This document shows, piece after piece, positions 26,471-36,027 of a DNA stretch of 64,000 bases. Origin of the DNA: JAIRVZ01 sp031553415. GTDB taxonomy: Bacteria > Bacteroidota > Bacteroidia > Bacteroidales > Azobacteroidaceae. The notes under the pieces are model-generated. The model saw nothing but the letters and a program-made list of their open reading frames with translations. It made no database searches and was not told the DNA's origin. Both the position numbers and the translations under genes were made by a program. Where the stretch lies: positions 62,001 through 126,000 of the forward strand of contig JAVBLO010000013.1 of NCBI GenBank assembly GCA_031553415.1. Direction: 5' to 3'. The first letter of the stretch is position 1; every line of letters begins with the position of its first letter.

Positions 26471-28402
26471 TTACCAGACAGTGAAATTGAACCACGATTT
26501 GTCTCCATCAAAGCGGTAAACGAATAATCGCATCAATTCGCAAGCCGATGTCATTTTTCTGTCCTTGATACGTTCGTTCAATGTCTTTTTTACAGTTGGT
26601 AATAATTTCTGTCGTTTTGTTTCATCCAGGGAAATGCATAAATGCATTGTCATGCGGGAAACTTCGGGATCGGAATCTGCTATCAGTTGTCCAATTCCGG
26701 TTTCATATTTTTGATCATCCGAGAATTTGAATAAAAGAGCGCTCAAGGTAAGTTTGACAGGAGGAAACGTTTCATGTTGATATATTTTGTCTATATCTTT
26801 CAATTCTTTCCGGCTTAAGCTTTGTGAAAGTAAACCGATTGATGACCAGTAGCGCACCAGTTGGTTGTTGTCATTTAACAATTGAAGCTGTTTCTCCTTA
26901 ACTTCCTTTCCATTTCCACACAACATTGCAGTTTCAATTACTTTTTCCGCAGGATAAAGGGTATTGTCCAATCTCAATTCGTAAGGCGTTTTTGGGGAAT
27001 GATAGAAAGAATATTCGGTTAAAAATTGGGCGTCTTTACTTGTAATCAGATAATTTTTCAACGCATTCCTCAAATCTGTAACTTTTGAAACATATTCCGG
27101 TTTGTCTATTAAGTTTATGGTTTCCCACTTGTCGCTTTTCAAATCAAAAAGATATTCACAGGTACGCGGTTCCAGTATTTTCCGTTGTGTTTCGTTCAGG
27201 AGTCCGGCTTTATAATCCGCGCGTATGGTTTGTTGTAAAGCACTTACGTCATAATACATATTCCACATAACAAAAGGCTGGAATGGCATAAATACTTTGG
27301 TATAGAGATAGCGACCGTCTGAAACGGAACGGGATAATTCACTACTTTCTCCTATTCTGTCATTGGACGAAAAAACATATTTTTTAGAAGACTGAATATT
27401 TTTCCCCATAAAAACATGTCCTTCCATATAATCCGGGATTTTTACGCCGGCTAAGGAGAGAATTGTAGGAGCCATATCTTCAAAACTGACTAATTCTTCA
27501 GTTATAATTCCACTTCCCCAGGGAGAAAGATGTTTGTACATGGGAGGAATCCAAACAATAAAGGGAACACGGTAACCCAGTCCGAGTGAACTCCCTTTGC
27601 CCCTGGAAATTCCTTCTCCATGATCGCTGAAGCAAAAGATAATTGTGCTGTCACGAAGACCATCTTGTTCCAGTTTGTCCAACCAGGTGCCAAACTCTTT
27701 GTCGGTGAGGGTAATTGAATTGTATACACGCGACAAGTGTTTTTGCATTAGTGGCGAATTATGATAGAAAGCAGGCATTTCAAGATTGCCTGGCATTGTT
27801 TTTTCGCTTTCCTCAAGATTGTCAAGTACTTGCTTTTCATAAGTTTCCCACGGATTGGTCATGGTGCGCGACTGGTGGCTTGCATTGCTGTTGAAAACTG
27901 CAAAGAAAGGCTGCCCCGGTTTCCGATTCTGCCAATCAGCGTTGTTTGAACACTCATCCCAGGATTCCCTGGTCATCGCCTTGGCGTTGGCATGGTTGTA
28001 GTCAGTCTTGACATTGTTGCTGGTATAATATCCCGCCTGACGCAAATAAGAAGGAAATCCCTTGATATTTTCCGGAATACGGAAAGCGCTCCTGTGTCCT
28101 CCCGTACCCATGGTTGTAGTACGAACGCCTGTAATCAGGCAAAAGCGGCTGGGAGAAGATACTGAACCTGTAGAAAATGCACAATTGAACTGTACTCCTT
28201 CAGAAGATAATTTGTCGATATTGGGCGTTTTGGCTTGTTCATTACCATAACAACCGATAAATTGCGGGGAAGTGTCTTCATAAGTAAGCCATAAAATATT
28301 CGGACGGACTTCCTCCTGAGAATAAGCAGTCAGGCTACACAAGGCTCCCACCATGCCTAAATATTTTGGATGAAAAATGCTATGTGTTTTATTATTGTTC
28401 AT
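26471..28402 (-). CDS. S1-family sulfatase, serine type (sulfatase D)
   Basis: 643 residues. The N-terminus MNNNKTHSIFHPKYLGMVGA is followed by LCSLTAYSQE, giving an unusually long n-region before the signal-peptide core. Maturation motif S82-S-P-S-R86 then FCLITG; metal-site motifs WLTYEDTSP and FSDHGEG. After the sulfatase domain (to about 480) an alpha-helical tail (ELRLDNTLYPAEKVIETAML, VRYWSSIGLL, TMHLCISLDE) matches the helical region of sulfatase C. It lacks the lectin and sorting domains of sulfatase C, so it is probably periplasmic. The pair C/D looks like one surface and one periplasmic version of the same activity. Confidence 0.87.
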   Translation of the reverse strand: MNNNKTHSIFHPKYLGMVGALCSLTAYSQEEVRPNILWLTYEDTSPQFIGCYGNEQAKTPNIDKLSSEGVQFNCAFSTGSVSSPSRFCLITGVRTTTMGTGGHRSAFRIPENIKGFPSYLRQAGYYTSNNVKTDYNHANAKAMTRESWDECSNNADWQNRKPGQPFFAVFNSNASHQSRTMTNPWETYEKQVLDNLEESEKTMPGNLEMPAFYHNSPLMQKHLSRVYNSITLTDKEFGTWLDKLEQDGLRDSTIIFCFSDHGEGISRGKGSSLGLGYRVPFIVWIPPMYKHLSPWGSGIITEELVSFEDMAPTILSLAGVKIPDYMEGHVFMGKNIQSSKKYVFSSNDRIGESSELSRSVSDGRYLYTKVFMPFQPFVMWNMYYDVSALQQTIRADYKAGLLNETQRKILEPRTCEYLFDLKSDKWETINLIDKPEYVSKVTDLRNALKNYLITSKDAQFLTEYSFYHSPKTPYELRLDNTLYPAEKVIETAMLCGNGKEVKEKQLQLLNDNNQLVRYWSSIGLLSQSLSRKELKDIDKIYQHETFPPVKLTLSALLFKFSDDQKYETGIGQLIADSDPEVSRMTMHLCISLDETKRQKLLPTVKKTLNERIKDRKMTSACELMRLFVYRFDGDKSWFNFTVW

Positions 28403-28423
28403 GGTATTGTTACTAAAATGTTT

Positions 28424-31400
28424 TTACTTTTCCTGCATTTGGAAATCAGAGTGATGAATGCAATTGTTTGCCATTTCGAGATGTATTTGTGCTCCCTGAT
28501 GATTGATGTCTGTATCCAACACTTTTTTCAGAAATTCTTCGGCTTTTTTATGCTCGCCCAATCCCAAATGTCCTAATCCCATTACGTAATTGCAGTGTAT
28601 CAGGTTACGTTTGTCCAAATCATCTTCCCAAATCGCCAAATCGGGCAATGAAACGGCAAAGTAATCTATACGGCATTTATCGAACATGTGTTTTTCTCCA
28701 TGTGAAATCAGTTTGTTAAAGCGGCTCCGGGCTTTTTCTCCGTTGCCAAGCGCTCTCCATGCCAACCCCTGGTAGAAAATTTTATCCGGTTGCTGATCGT
28801 TGTAAAAAAATGCCTGTTGAGGTTCGGATGAACCTTGTGTTGCTTTTTCGAAATATTTTTTGGCGTTTTTTTCATCTCCCAGTCCTCTGAAAGCTAAACC
28901 TTTGCAGTAATTAATGTCGTTTTCTTCCGCAGTAATCAATTTTCCTTCTCCTAAGTTGTAAGGATATTTATCAGTTTCCTGCAGCAATTGCAAAGCCTGT
29001 GCATACGAATTTTTTGCCATTGCTTGTTTGGATAATTCCAAACGGCATAAAATATACTGCCCGGTTACTTTACCTTCTCCACCTTCCCACGGATGAAAAT
29101 GGCGTGAGGCAATCAATTCTTTTGCTGTTTCGTATTTGCCTGACTGATTATACAGAGTAATGCGTTCAATACAAAGGTCATCACGTTCTTCTACCAAAGG
29201 AAGATATTGTTCAAGAAATGATAATCGTTCGGCATGAGATTTTCCCAATCTTTTATACAGTTGATCTAATTCCATCAGGATTCGGGAGTCTGCCGGATTT
29301 AACGAAAAAGCTTTTTCTAATAAATCCAACGCCTTTCTTTTATTATTTAGCTTGTTATAATAAGCCAATGAAAGATTCCTCAATACAGTAGGGAATTCGT
29401 CATCTAACTTCATAGAGCGTTCCCAACATTCGATTGCTTCCGGATATTGCCGTGCGGCATACCAGAAATTACCTAAATAGTAAGGCGCTTTGGCATCTTC
29501 GGGGTTGGCAATCATGGCATCTTTCAAAATGCTTACTTCTTCAATCCTGTTAGGAAAACATTTGTCCGGCAACATTTGCGATGCTTTTTTGTAATAACTT
29601 TTGGCTTTTTCCATGTCTCCGTTTTGTGAAGCGAAATATCCGAGAGCATAATATACCATTGGGTAACCCCCCAGCCCCCTAAAGGGGGAGTCGGCACCCA
29701 AGTCCCCTTTAGGGGATTTAGGGGTTAATTGCTCTGCTTCGTCAAATAATCCTGCTGCCGCAAAATCCAATGCATATTCGATATAAGCGTGTACAGAACC
29801 TTGCATTAGTGAGTGCATTTCTTGTAAAGTTGCAGGATCGTTTGTCAGTAAATACTTTTCAAACCGGCAACCCATATTAAATTGGTCAATTGCTAAAGAA
29901 GATTCGATCCATTGTAATGCTTCTTCTTTTCTTCCTAATTTTCTTAATATAGAGGTTTTTAAAGCTCTTGCCTTATGATTATGCCAATTGCGAACCAAAC
30001 ATCGTTCAATTTTGTCCAATGCCTCTTCCCACCTTGTACCTTGCACCTTGCACCTTGCACCCATATAAACATCAATCTGCGCTAATGCCAGATAAGCAGC
30101 ATCCTGCCATGCAGCATTCCATGTGGCTTTGAAAAAAGCATCATAAGCCTTTTCTGTTTTTCCCTGCATTTTTAGACACCACCCCAGATTGTAATAAGGT
30201 TCTCCCTCATAAGGGTTAGGATTGCGTTCTGTCAAAGTTTCAATCGCTTTGTGGAAATAAGGTTCAGCTAAAGTGAATTGGCCACACCTCATATATAACA
30301 ATCCTACAGCATTGTTGCAACGGATATCGCCAGGTTCTCTTTTTAATGCTTCCAGATAGTAATCCAATGGATTATAAGTTGCATGGCGATATTGTTCCAG
30401 ATGTAATCCGGTTAGGAAGAGTTGTTCGATAGAAGCAATCTCTTCCGGATTTTTGGCTGCTTTGGCCGGATCCGGAGTAGGCTTTATTTCCTGTTTTTCA
30501 GCTTGATAATTCAGAAGCAGGCTACCATCTTCCTTATATAATTCAAAGATTAAATTTTCAGGAAGAGTGATTCCCGTTTCAACAATCGTTTGAAAAGGTT
30601 CTGCCGGAGAGGTATTGATAATTATGTCTGAAAATATATTTCCGGAAGTACTTTTCACCAGAATGCGAAGATTTTTATAAACGCTTGTCGTATAAAGGAT
30701 AATAGTTGCTTTGAAATTATTTACTTCAATGTTTACCATTGCCTCTTTATTTGCGTTTTTTACGTATCCTACTTCCGAATAAGGCATGAAATATTGTACC
30801 CATGATTTTTCTTCATAAGGTTGCAACCATGAAAAATCGGGTTGGTTGTCGGTATATACACCGGTCATCAATTCGATATACGGTCCGTCTTTATCAGTCA
30901 GGTTCCTGTCCCAAGCAATTCCGAAATCTCCATTTCCCCAAGTCCATTGTTTCTTTCCTGGAGATACATGATGGTCGGCAACATGTAATAATCCGGCTTT
31001 AACATCATCTTCATATCCACCTACAAAATCGTATTTGGACTGGATAGCCATATAAGAAGTAGGCACCGGGATATTTTTATACTTTGAAATATCTACTCCT
31101 GCAGAATAATCTTGTTTGTAATAAACTCCTGTTGCAATCGGAAAATTCGATACATCCCGTTTTCCATGGTCGAATACAGCATGTACATCCGGTGGAAATA
31201 CTGATTTGTAACTATCGTTTACCACTACTGCCGGATTAGCCCACCACAGGAAAGTTTGCGGAAAAGGCGTACGGTTGTATATTTTTACCTTGATTTCCAA
31301 ATAAGCTTTACCGGGATATAAAGTAAAACCCTGCATTCCTTTGGTGCGGAACATCCGTTCCACTTCATTACACCAAACGGTTTTGCTTCCATCCGGATTT

Positions 31401-31855
31401 TCTTCAATGGAGCAATCGGTTGGCAGGAATGTGCTTGGGCGGTGATGTTGTGGCCAGTTGAATTCAATTCCTCCCGATATCCATGGACCGGTAAGACCTA
31501 CTAATGCAGGTTTAATTACCTGGTTGTAATAAACAAAATGCCGTTTTTTGACTTTATCGTATGCCATTTGTACCCGTCCGCCCAATTCGGGAAGAATCAT
31601 AATTTTCAGGTATTCATTTTCCAGAAAGAGCGCACGATAAGATTTTTCGACCTTTTCGTCTGATATTTTTTCCACGACAGGATATGGATATACGGAACCT
31701 GAACTTCCCTGATATACCCGTTTTTCCAGGAAAATAGGATTTTTTTCTTCCGCTCCGATTTCATAAGTGGGAAGCATTATATTTTCTTCCCATGCACGCA
31801 CTACTCCTTTTTCCGTTACAGTAGGCTGAATTAGATATTCAGTTATCTTTTCCAT
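28424..31855 (-). CDS. DUF5107 domain + TPR-repeat protein
   Basis: 1143 residues without signal peptide, so probably cytoplasmic. Residues about 1-400 are a DUF5107 domain with a mutarotase-like beta-sandwich look (LENEYLKIMILPELGGRV, GPWISGGIEFNWPQHHRP, YPGKAYLEIKVKIYNRTPFP, WGNGDFGIAWDR). The remainder is TPR repeats (for example DIRCNNAVGLLYMRCGQFTLAEPYF, APYYLGNFWYAARQYPEAIECWERS). Such proteins accompany glycan loci and probably act on, or sense, imported sugar; this is inference. Two short dispersed repeats are inserted in frame: near residues 598-609 and 710-732, each at a turn between TPR helices. Its ATG overlaps the stop of the GH2-like gene by one base (TAATG). Confidence 0.7.
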   Translation of the reverse strand: MEKITEYLIQPTVTEKGVVRAWEENIMLPTYEIGAEEKNPIFLEKRVYQGSSGSVYPYPVVEKISDEKVEKSYRALFLENEYLKIMILPELGGRVQMAYDKVKKRHFVYYNQVIKPALVGLTGPWISGGIEFNWPQHHRPSTFLPTDCSIEENPDGSKTVWCNEVERMFRTKGMQGFTLYPGKAYLEIKVKIYNRTPFPQTFLWWANPAVVVNDSYKSVFPPDVHAVFDHGKRDVSNFPIATGVYYKQDYSAGVDISKYKNIPVPTSYMAIQSKYDFVGGYEDDVKAGLLHVADHHVSPGKKQWTWGNGDFGIAWDRNLTDKDGPYIELMTGVYTDNQPDFSWLQPYEEKSWVQYFMPYSEVGYVKNANKEAMVNIEVNNFKATIILYTTSVYKNLRILVKSTSGNIFSDIIINTSPAEPFQTIVETGITLPENLIFELYKEDGSLLLNYQAEKQEIKPTPDPAKAAKNPEEIASIEQLFLTGLHLEQYRHATYNPLDYYLEALKREPGDIRCNNAVGLLYMRCGQFTLAEPYFHKAIETLTERNPNPYEGEPYYNLGWCLKMQGKTEKAYDAFFKATWNAAWQDAAYLALAQIDVYMGARCKVQGTRWEEALDKIERCLVRNWHNHKARALKTSILRKLGRKEEALQWIESSLAIDQFNMGCRFEKYLLTNDPATLQEMHSLMQGSVHAYIEYALDFAAAGLFDEAEQLTPKSPKGDLGADSPFRGLGGYPMVYYALGYFASQNGDMEKAKSYYKKASQMLPDKCFPNRIEEVSILKDAMIANPEDAKAPYYLGNFWYAARQYPEAIECWERSMKLDDEFPTVLRNLSLAYYNKLNNKRKALDLLEKAFSLNPADSRILMELDQLYKRLGKSHAERLSFLEQYLPLVEERDDLCIERITLYNQSGKYETAKELIASRHFHPWEGGEGKVTGQYILCRLELSKQAMAKNSYAQALQLLQETDKYPYNLGEGKLITAEENDINYCKGLAFRGLGDEKNAKKYFEKATQGSSEPQQAFFYNDQQPDKIFYQGLAWRALGNGEKARSRFNKLISHGEKHMFDKCRIDYFAVSLPDLAIWEDDLDKRNLIHCNYVMGLGHLGLGEHKKAEEFLKKVLDTDINHQGAQIHLEMANNCIHHSDFQMQEK
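29665..29727. repeat. Palindromic repeat inserted in frame in the TPR gene
   Basis: About 63 bases made of two inverted, imperfect arms (29665-29691 and 29701-29727), each itself a small hairpin: CCCCCTAAAGGGGG and TCCCCTTTAGGGGA. On the coding strand it encodes LTPKSPKGDL followed by GADSPFRGLGG, residues about 710-732 of the DUF5107-TPR protein. The reading frame is kept. The G/C-run composition differs sharply from the surrounding gene. Confidence 0.8.
30031..30063. repeat. Heptamer tandem repeat (GGTGCAA) in frame in the TPR gene
   Basis: On the coding strand GGTGCAA occurs three times in tandem followed by GGTACAA and a partial unit. It encodes ARCKVQGT, which interrupts what would otherwise be a normal TPR turn (VYMG-RWEEALDK). 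The insertion amounts to 8 codons relative to a standard TPR. Confidence 0.7.
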
Positions 31856-34611
31856 TATTTTTTATTTGTATTATATAGTTGTTTTTCAATTTGGTTGAAA
31901 GGAATTTCTTTTTCAGGAGAAAATTGGTCTGATTGCATGTAGTTGCACAAGCTGAATAACAATTGTCTGGCGACCAGTCTTTTATCCATATTTTTATTCA
32001 AATCAGCACTGCAAACCAGTAATTTTCCTTTCTCTGATTTTACTTCGAAAATCAATCCGAGATTCCTGTTTTTGTAGAAATTATCAACCATCCTGACAAT
32101 CGGATTTTTTATTTGCGGTAAAGAATCCATGTTCATTGTTACTGCATTTTTGCAGATATCCCACCATTGCCAGTTACTGTGCATCTCTGTCGGAAAATCA
32201 GACAATGCCGGATGTTTGGGGTCGCATAAAATTCCCATGGTTCCTGGTTGGTTCGGGAAATGTACCGGACTCCAGAATACTTGTACAAATTTTCCTTCCA
32301 GACCATTTATATCACTTGATGCCGGGTTAAGCAATACCTTTTTTCCTTGTTGCAAAGCCTGTTCTGCTTCCTTGAAATTTTGGGTATAAACTATATCTTG
32401 CATATTATTTTTAATGCTTTCCGGATATACCCAAATTTCCCAAGAGTTATGATAATCTGTGTTTTTTAACGATAATTCCAGAGTTAGTTTTTCTGCCTTT
32501 GAGATGGAAGATAATGGAATAGAAAAATCTCCAGATGATATGGCATTGCCTATTTTGATGTTTTGTTTGGATAATTCTCCCTGGGCAATTATTTGATTGT
32601 TGGAATTTGTCAATTTCCAGACAGGAATCATGTTTTCCAATGTTTTGTCACTGAAATTGGCAACTTCCGCTTTTACTTTAAGCGTATCTTTATTGGTATA
32701 AGTTGCTTTTGCAAAGCGGACTAAAGGAACTACAGAAGAACAAAAAGTTCTGAACGTTTCAGGAGTAATCAGTCCTTTACTTTCCCAGAAAGGATTTAAA
32801 AGTCCTACCAAAGCGGTACCTTGTCCGGGAAAATCATGCAAATCAAGCAATTGGAATCCACTGAAACCAGGAGTTTTCAAAGCCCGTTCGATTTCTTCCT
32901 TGTATAAAATAGCCGCTAATTTCCCGCTGGCCATTAAATAATCGTTGGATTGTTCCAATCTACCTTTCTTTTTCAGGTCTTCCCTGATTGCCATAAAGTT
33001 CAGAGGAATCAGATTGCCGGTATATTTGTCGATTTCTTTTAAGTCTGGGAAAACGCTGTATTGACCTATTTCATGGCTGATAATTGGAACCTGCAAACTA
33101 TCAATAGATACAGAATAATCTTTGTTGAAATTAACAGGCTGATTATCGAAAACACCTTGTCCCCTTACCCAACCTTTTTTTGTCCATTGGGTTACCCAAA
33201 AATCATCGTTTGCCTCCGGCCATTTGCCATGTTCTTTTTCAAACGTGAATGTAGTAGTCATGTATAAATGTCTCGAATCCTGTTTTTTCAGATGCATCAT
33301 CAGGCTATCCATTACGGCAAAGTTACCTTGCAGTTCATTTCCCATACTCCAAAAGCAAAATGAAGGATGGTTTCCGTAAGTTTCCATGATTTTGCCGGCT
33401 TCGGCAAAAAGGAAGTTAGTTGTTTTGGAGTCACTTCCGACATTGAGGTACCACAAAGGAAGCTCTGCCTGAAGGTAAAATCCCATTTCATCAGCGACTT
33501 CAAATGCAGCTTCCGGCGGACACCATGAATGGAAGCGAAGGTGATTCAAACCATATTCACGGGCAGTTTTGAAAACTTTTTGCCATCCGGATTTATCCAT
33601 GGGAGGATACCCTTTCAATGGAAAGATACAACACTCCAAAGTTCCTCTTAAGAATAATCTTCTGTCGTTGATTTGAAGAAATGCATTTTTATTGGTTAGT
33701 TTCCTCATACCAAAAACACTTCGTTTTTCGCTTGTTGCGCTACCGGTATTTAATTCTGCAATTGCTTCATAAAGATTTGGATTAAATTCATCCCACAATT
33801 GCGGATTTTCTATCGGATAATCAAACGATAATTTAGTTCCGGTAACTTCTATTTCTTTTACAGGTAATGTTTTGCCGTTTTTTTCTTTAACATGGAATTT
33901 AACTTTTCCGCTCAATTCTTTAGAAGTATTTCCTTCAAGAAACAATTTGACATGCACTTTCGATGCATCCACATCCGGAACCAGTATCATTGCTCGTATA
34001 TTGTTTTTTTCCTTTGCTTCCAGTTTTATATTGCCAATCACACCATTCCATAAAGTTTGTGTTTCATTGGTATAAGCATGAGCCAGATTTTTATATGAAA
34101 TGTCGTATAGTTTCCGGTTATCAATCCTTAAAACAATAGTATGGTTTCCGGGAGATATATAATTTGACAAGTCAAACAGGTGAGGAGTTGATAAACTTTC
34201 ATTTTCAGATTGAACTTTGTTCCCGTCTACCCAAACCTGTGAATTCCAGATAACCCGCTCCATATTCAGGAATATGGATTTATCTTTCCAATTATTCGGA
34301 ATATTGATGTTTTTTTGATACCATGCTACACCGACATAATCATATTTGCGTTTCAGGTTACGGAAAATAGTGTCGTCCATAGTTGGCTGCAAAGAACAGG
34401 GAGTACCATAACCTGCATCGCATAAAGTTCCCGGCAATGTAATTTTATCAGAAAATTCATTATTAAACCATTGTTCCGTTATTCCTTTATCCAGACTATC
34501 CAATGCAACTTTCCACTCTCCGGATAAATCTATTTCCGGCGTTTTTTTATCAGCGCATGATATAAAAGAAAACACACTTAAATAAATGATATAAAAAATA
34601 TATTTTTTCAT
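31855..34611 (-). CDS. GH2-like glycoside hydrolase, lipoprotein
   Basis: 918 residues with a lipoprotein signal (SFISC, Cys19). Order: jelly-roll sugar-binding domain (about 30-200; GVAWYQKNINIP, VIWNSQVWVDGNKV), Ig-like domain (about 205-300), GH-A barrel (about 305-600) and a C-terminal beta region. FWSMGNELQG supplies the acid/base Glu426 and PIISHEIGQYSV the candidate nucleophile Glu514. LRFHSWCPPEAAFEVADEMG is the conserved barrel strand 4 region of GH2. Family activities include beta-galactosidase, -mannosidase and -glucuronidase; which one applies here is open. Most likely an exo-acting enzyme on oligosaccharides, anchored in a membrane. Confidence 0.8.
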   Translation of the reverse strand: MKKYIFYIIYLSVFSFISCADKKTPEIDLSGEWKVALDSLDKGITEQWFNNEFSDKITLPGTLCDAGYGTPCSLQPTMDDTIFRNLKRKYDYVGVAWYQKNINIPNNWKDKSIFLNMERVIWNSQVWVDGNKVQSENESLSTPHLFDLSNYISPGNHTIVLRIDNRKLYDISYKNLAHAYTNETQTLWNGVIGNIKLEAKEKNNIRAMILVPDVDASKVHVKLFLEGNTSKELSGKVKFHVKEKNGKTLPVKEIEVTGTKLSFDYPIENPQLWDEFNPNLYEAIAELNTGSATSEKRSVFGMRKLTNKNAFLQINDRRLFLRGTLECCIFPLKGYPPMDKSGWQKVFKTAREYGLNHLRFHSWCPPEAAFEVADEMGFYLQAELPLWYLNVGSDSKTTNFLFAEAGKIMETYGNHPSFCFWSMGNELQGNFAVMDSLMMHLKKQDSRHLYMTTTFTFEKEHGKWPEANDDFWVTQWTKKGWVRGQGVFDNQPVNFNKDYSVSIDSLQVPIISHEIGQYSVFPDLKEIDKYTGNLIPLNFMAIREDLKKKGRLEQSNDYLMASGKLAAILYKEEIERALKTPGFSGFQLLDLHDFPGQGTALVGLLNPFWESKGLITPETFRTFCSSVVPLVRFAKATYTNKDTLKVKAEVANFSDKTLENMIPVWKLTNSNNQIIAQGELSKQNIKIGNAISSGDFSIPLSSISKAEKLTLELSLKNTDYHNSWEIWVYPESIKNNMQDIVYTQNFKEAEQALQQGKKVLLNPASSDINGLEGKFVQVFWSPVHFPNQPGTMGILCDPKHPALSDFPTEMHSNWQWWDICKNAVTMNMDSLPQIKNPIVRMVDNFYKNRNLGLIFEVKSEKGKLLVCSADLNKNMDKRLVARQLLFSLCNYMQSDQFSPEKEIPFNQIEKQLYNTNKK

Positions 34612-34619
34612 TTGTGGTA

Positions 34620-36008
34620 TTATTTTGTTAATTCAGATTCGATTTCTTCCAGTGATTTTCCTTTGGTTTCTGGAAGTTTGGCTTTTATAAAAATAAAACC
34701 TAATATACAGACAACTCCATACAACCAGAATGTACCATAAGCGCCTAATCCTTTATTTAGCAATGGGAATGTGTAAGTCAGGACGAAACAAGCTGACCAT
34801 AAAGCAAATGTAGAAACCGCCATAGCCATTCCCCTGATTTTTGTCGGGAATATTTCCGAAATAACTACCCATGTAATAGGCGCTAAAGACATGGCATAAC
34901 AAGCAATTGCGGCTACTACAAGAATCAATACTGCCATTCCGGTGATTTGGAAATAGTAGCATGTTCCTAAAATAGCGTAGATACAGGCTAATCCGAAAGC
35001 ACCGAAAAGGAGTAAGGCACGCCGTCCCAAGCGGTCTACCGTGTACATTCCGACAAAAGTGAAAATCACATTGGTAACGCCGGTTATTACTATATTAAAT
35101 AAGATGTCAGATACTCCATATCCCGCAGCAGAGAATATTTCCTGCGCGTAGTTAAAAATTACATTGATACCGCACCATTGTTGAAAAACGGCTATCACAA
35201 TACCAATCAATAATATTTTGGGCATTTTTCCTTTCAACAATAATTTATAGCTGATTTTTTCCTTGACTGCTGTATCAGAAGAAATCTTGATTTCACTGAT
35301 TTCCTTTTCCGCATATTCTTTTCCTCCAATGCGGGAAAGAATAACATTTGCCTTGGTGTATTTCAGTTGGGAAGCCAGCCAACGTGGGCTTTCCGGTACA
35401 AAAAATATCATAATGAAGAAAAAGACAGCAGGAACACCACCGGCCCAAAACATCCAACGCCAACCCATCTGACCATTCCATGAGGCCAAAATGTCTTCTC
35501 CGGATTGGATAGGATCTGCAATCAGCCAGTTGACGATTTGGGCGGATAAAATTCCTAATACAATGGTTAACTGGTTAATGGACACAAAGCGTCCTCTGAC
35601 ATTTCCGGGAGAAACTTCCGCTATATACATAGGTGAAAGATTAGATGCGATTCCAATACCGATTCCTCCTAATATGCGGAAAATAATAAACCAATTGATG
35701 TCGCTTACGATACCAGTACCAATTGCAGCAATAATAAAAATCAAGGAGGATACAATCATTAACGGTTTTCTTCCGTAGCGATCGGATAAGCTACCGGAAA
35801 TCATTACACCAAGAAGGCAACCCAATATAGCGCTTCCCATCACCCAGCCCTGCATATATGGCGAATTTTGTATTCCGAAAAATACTTCGTAAAATGGTTT
35901 GGCTCCACCGATTACAACCCAGTCATATCCGAATAGTAAGCCTCCCATTGCGGAAACTAAAGAAATAAGTAAAAGGTAAAGACTGTTACGAGAATTTTTG
36001 TTTTTCAT
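34620..36008 (-). CDS. MFS sugar porter (sugar/H+ symporter family)
   Basis: 462 residues with 12 predicted membrane segments. Sugar-porter signatures are present: GGLLFGYDWVVIGG in helix 1, GSLSDRYGRKP between helices 2 and 3, PESPRWL after helix 6, the mirror motif DRLGRR, and PETKGKSLEEIE at the C-terminus. It lies in the inner membrane and would import the monosaccharide released by the locus; resemblance is to XylE-type porters. It is the first gene of the 16-gene array, 8 bases before the GH2-like gene, with a promoter at 36028-36035. Confidence 0.88.
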   Translation of the reverse strand: MKNKNSRNSLYLLLISLVSAMGGLLFGYDWVVIGGAKPFYEVFFGIQNSPYMQGWVMGSAILGCLLGVMISGSLSDRYGRKPLMIVSSLIFIIAAIGTGIVSDINWFIIFRILGGIGIGIASNLSPMYIAEVSPGNVRGRFVSINQLTIVLGILSAQIVNWLIADPIQSGEDILASWNGQMGWRWMFWAGGVPAVFFFIMIFFVPESPRWLASQLKYTKANVILSRIGGKEYAEKEISEIKISSDTAVKEKISYKLLLKGKMPKILLIGIVIAVFQQWCGINVIFNYAQEIFSAAGYGVSDILFNIVITGVTNVIFTFVGMYTVDRLGRRALLLFGAFGLACIYAILGTCYYFQITGMAVLILVVAAIACYAMSLAPITWVVISEIFPTKIRGMAMAVSTFALWSACFVLTYTFPLLNKGLGAYGTFWLYGVVCILGFIFIKAKLPETKGKSLEEIESELTK

Positions 36009-36027
36009 GATATGTTTATTTACAATA

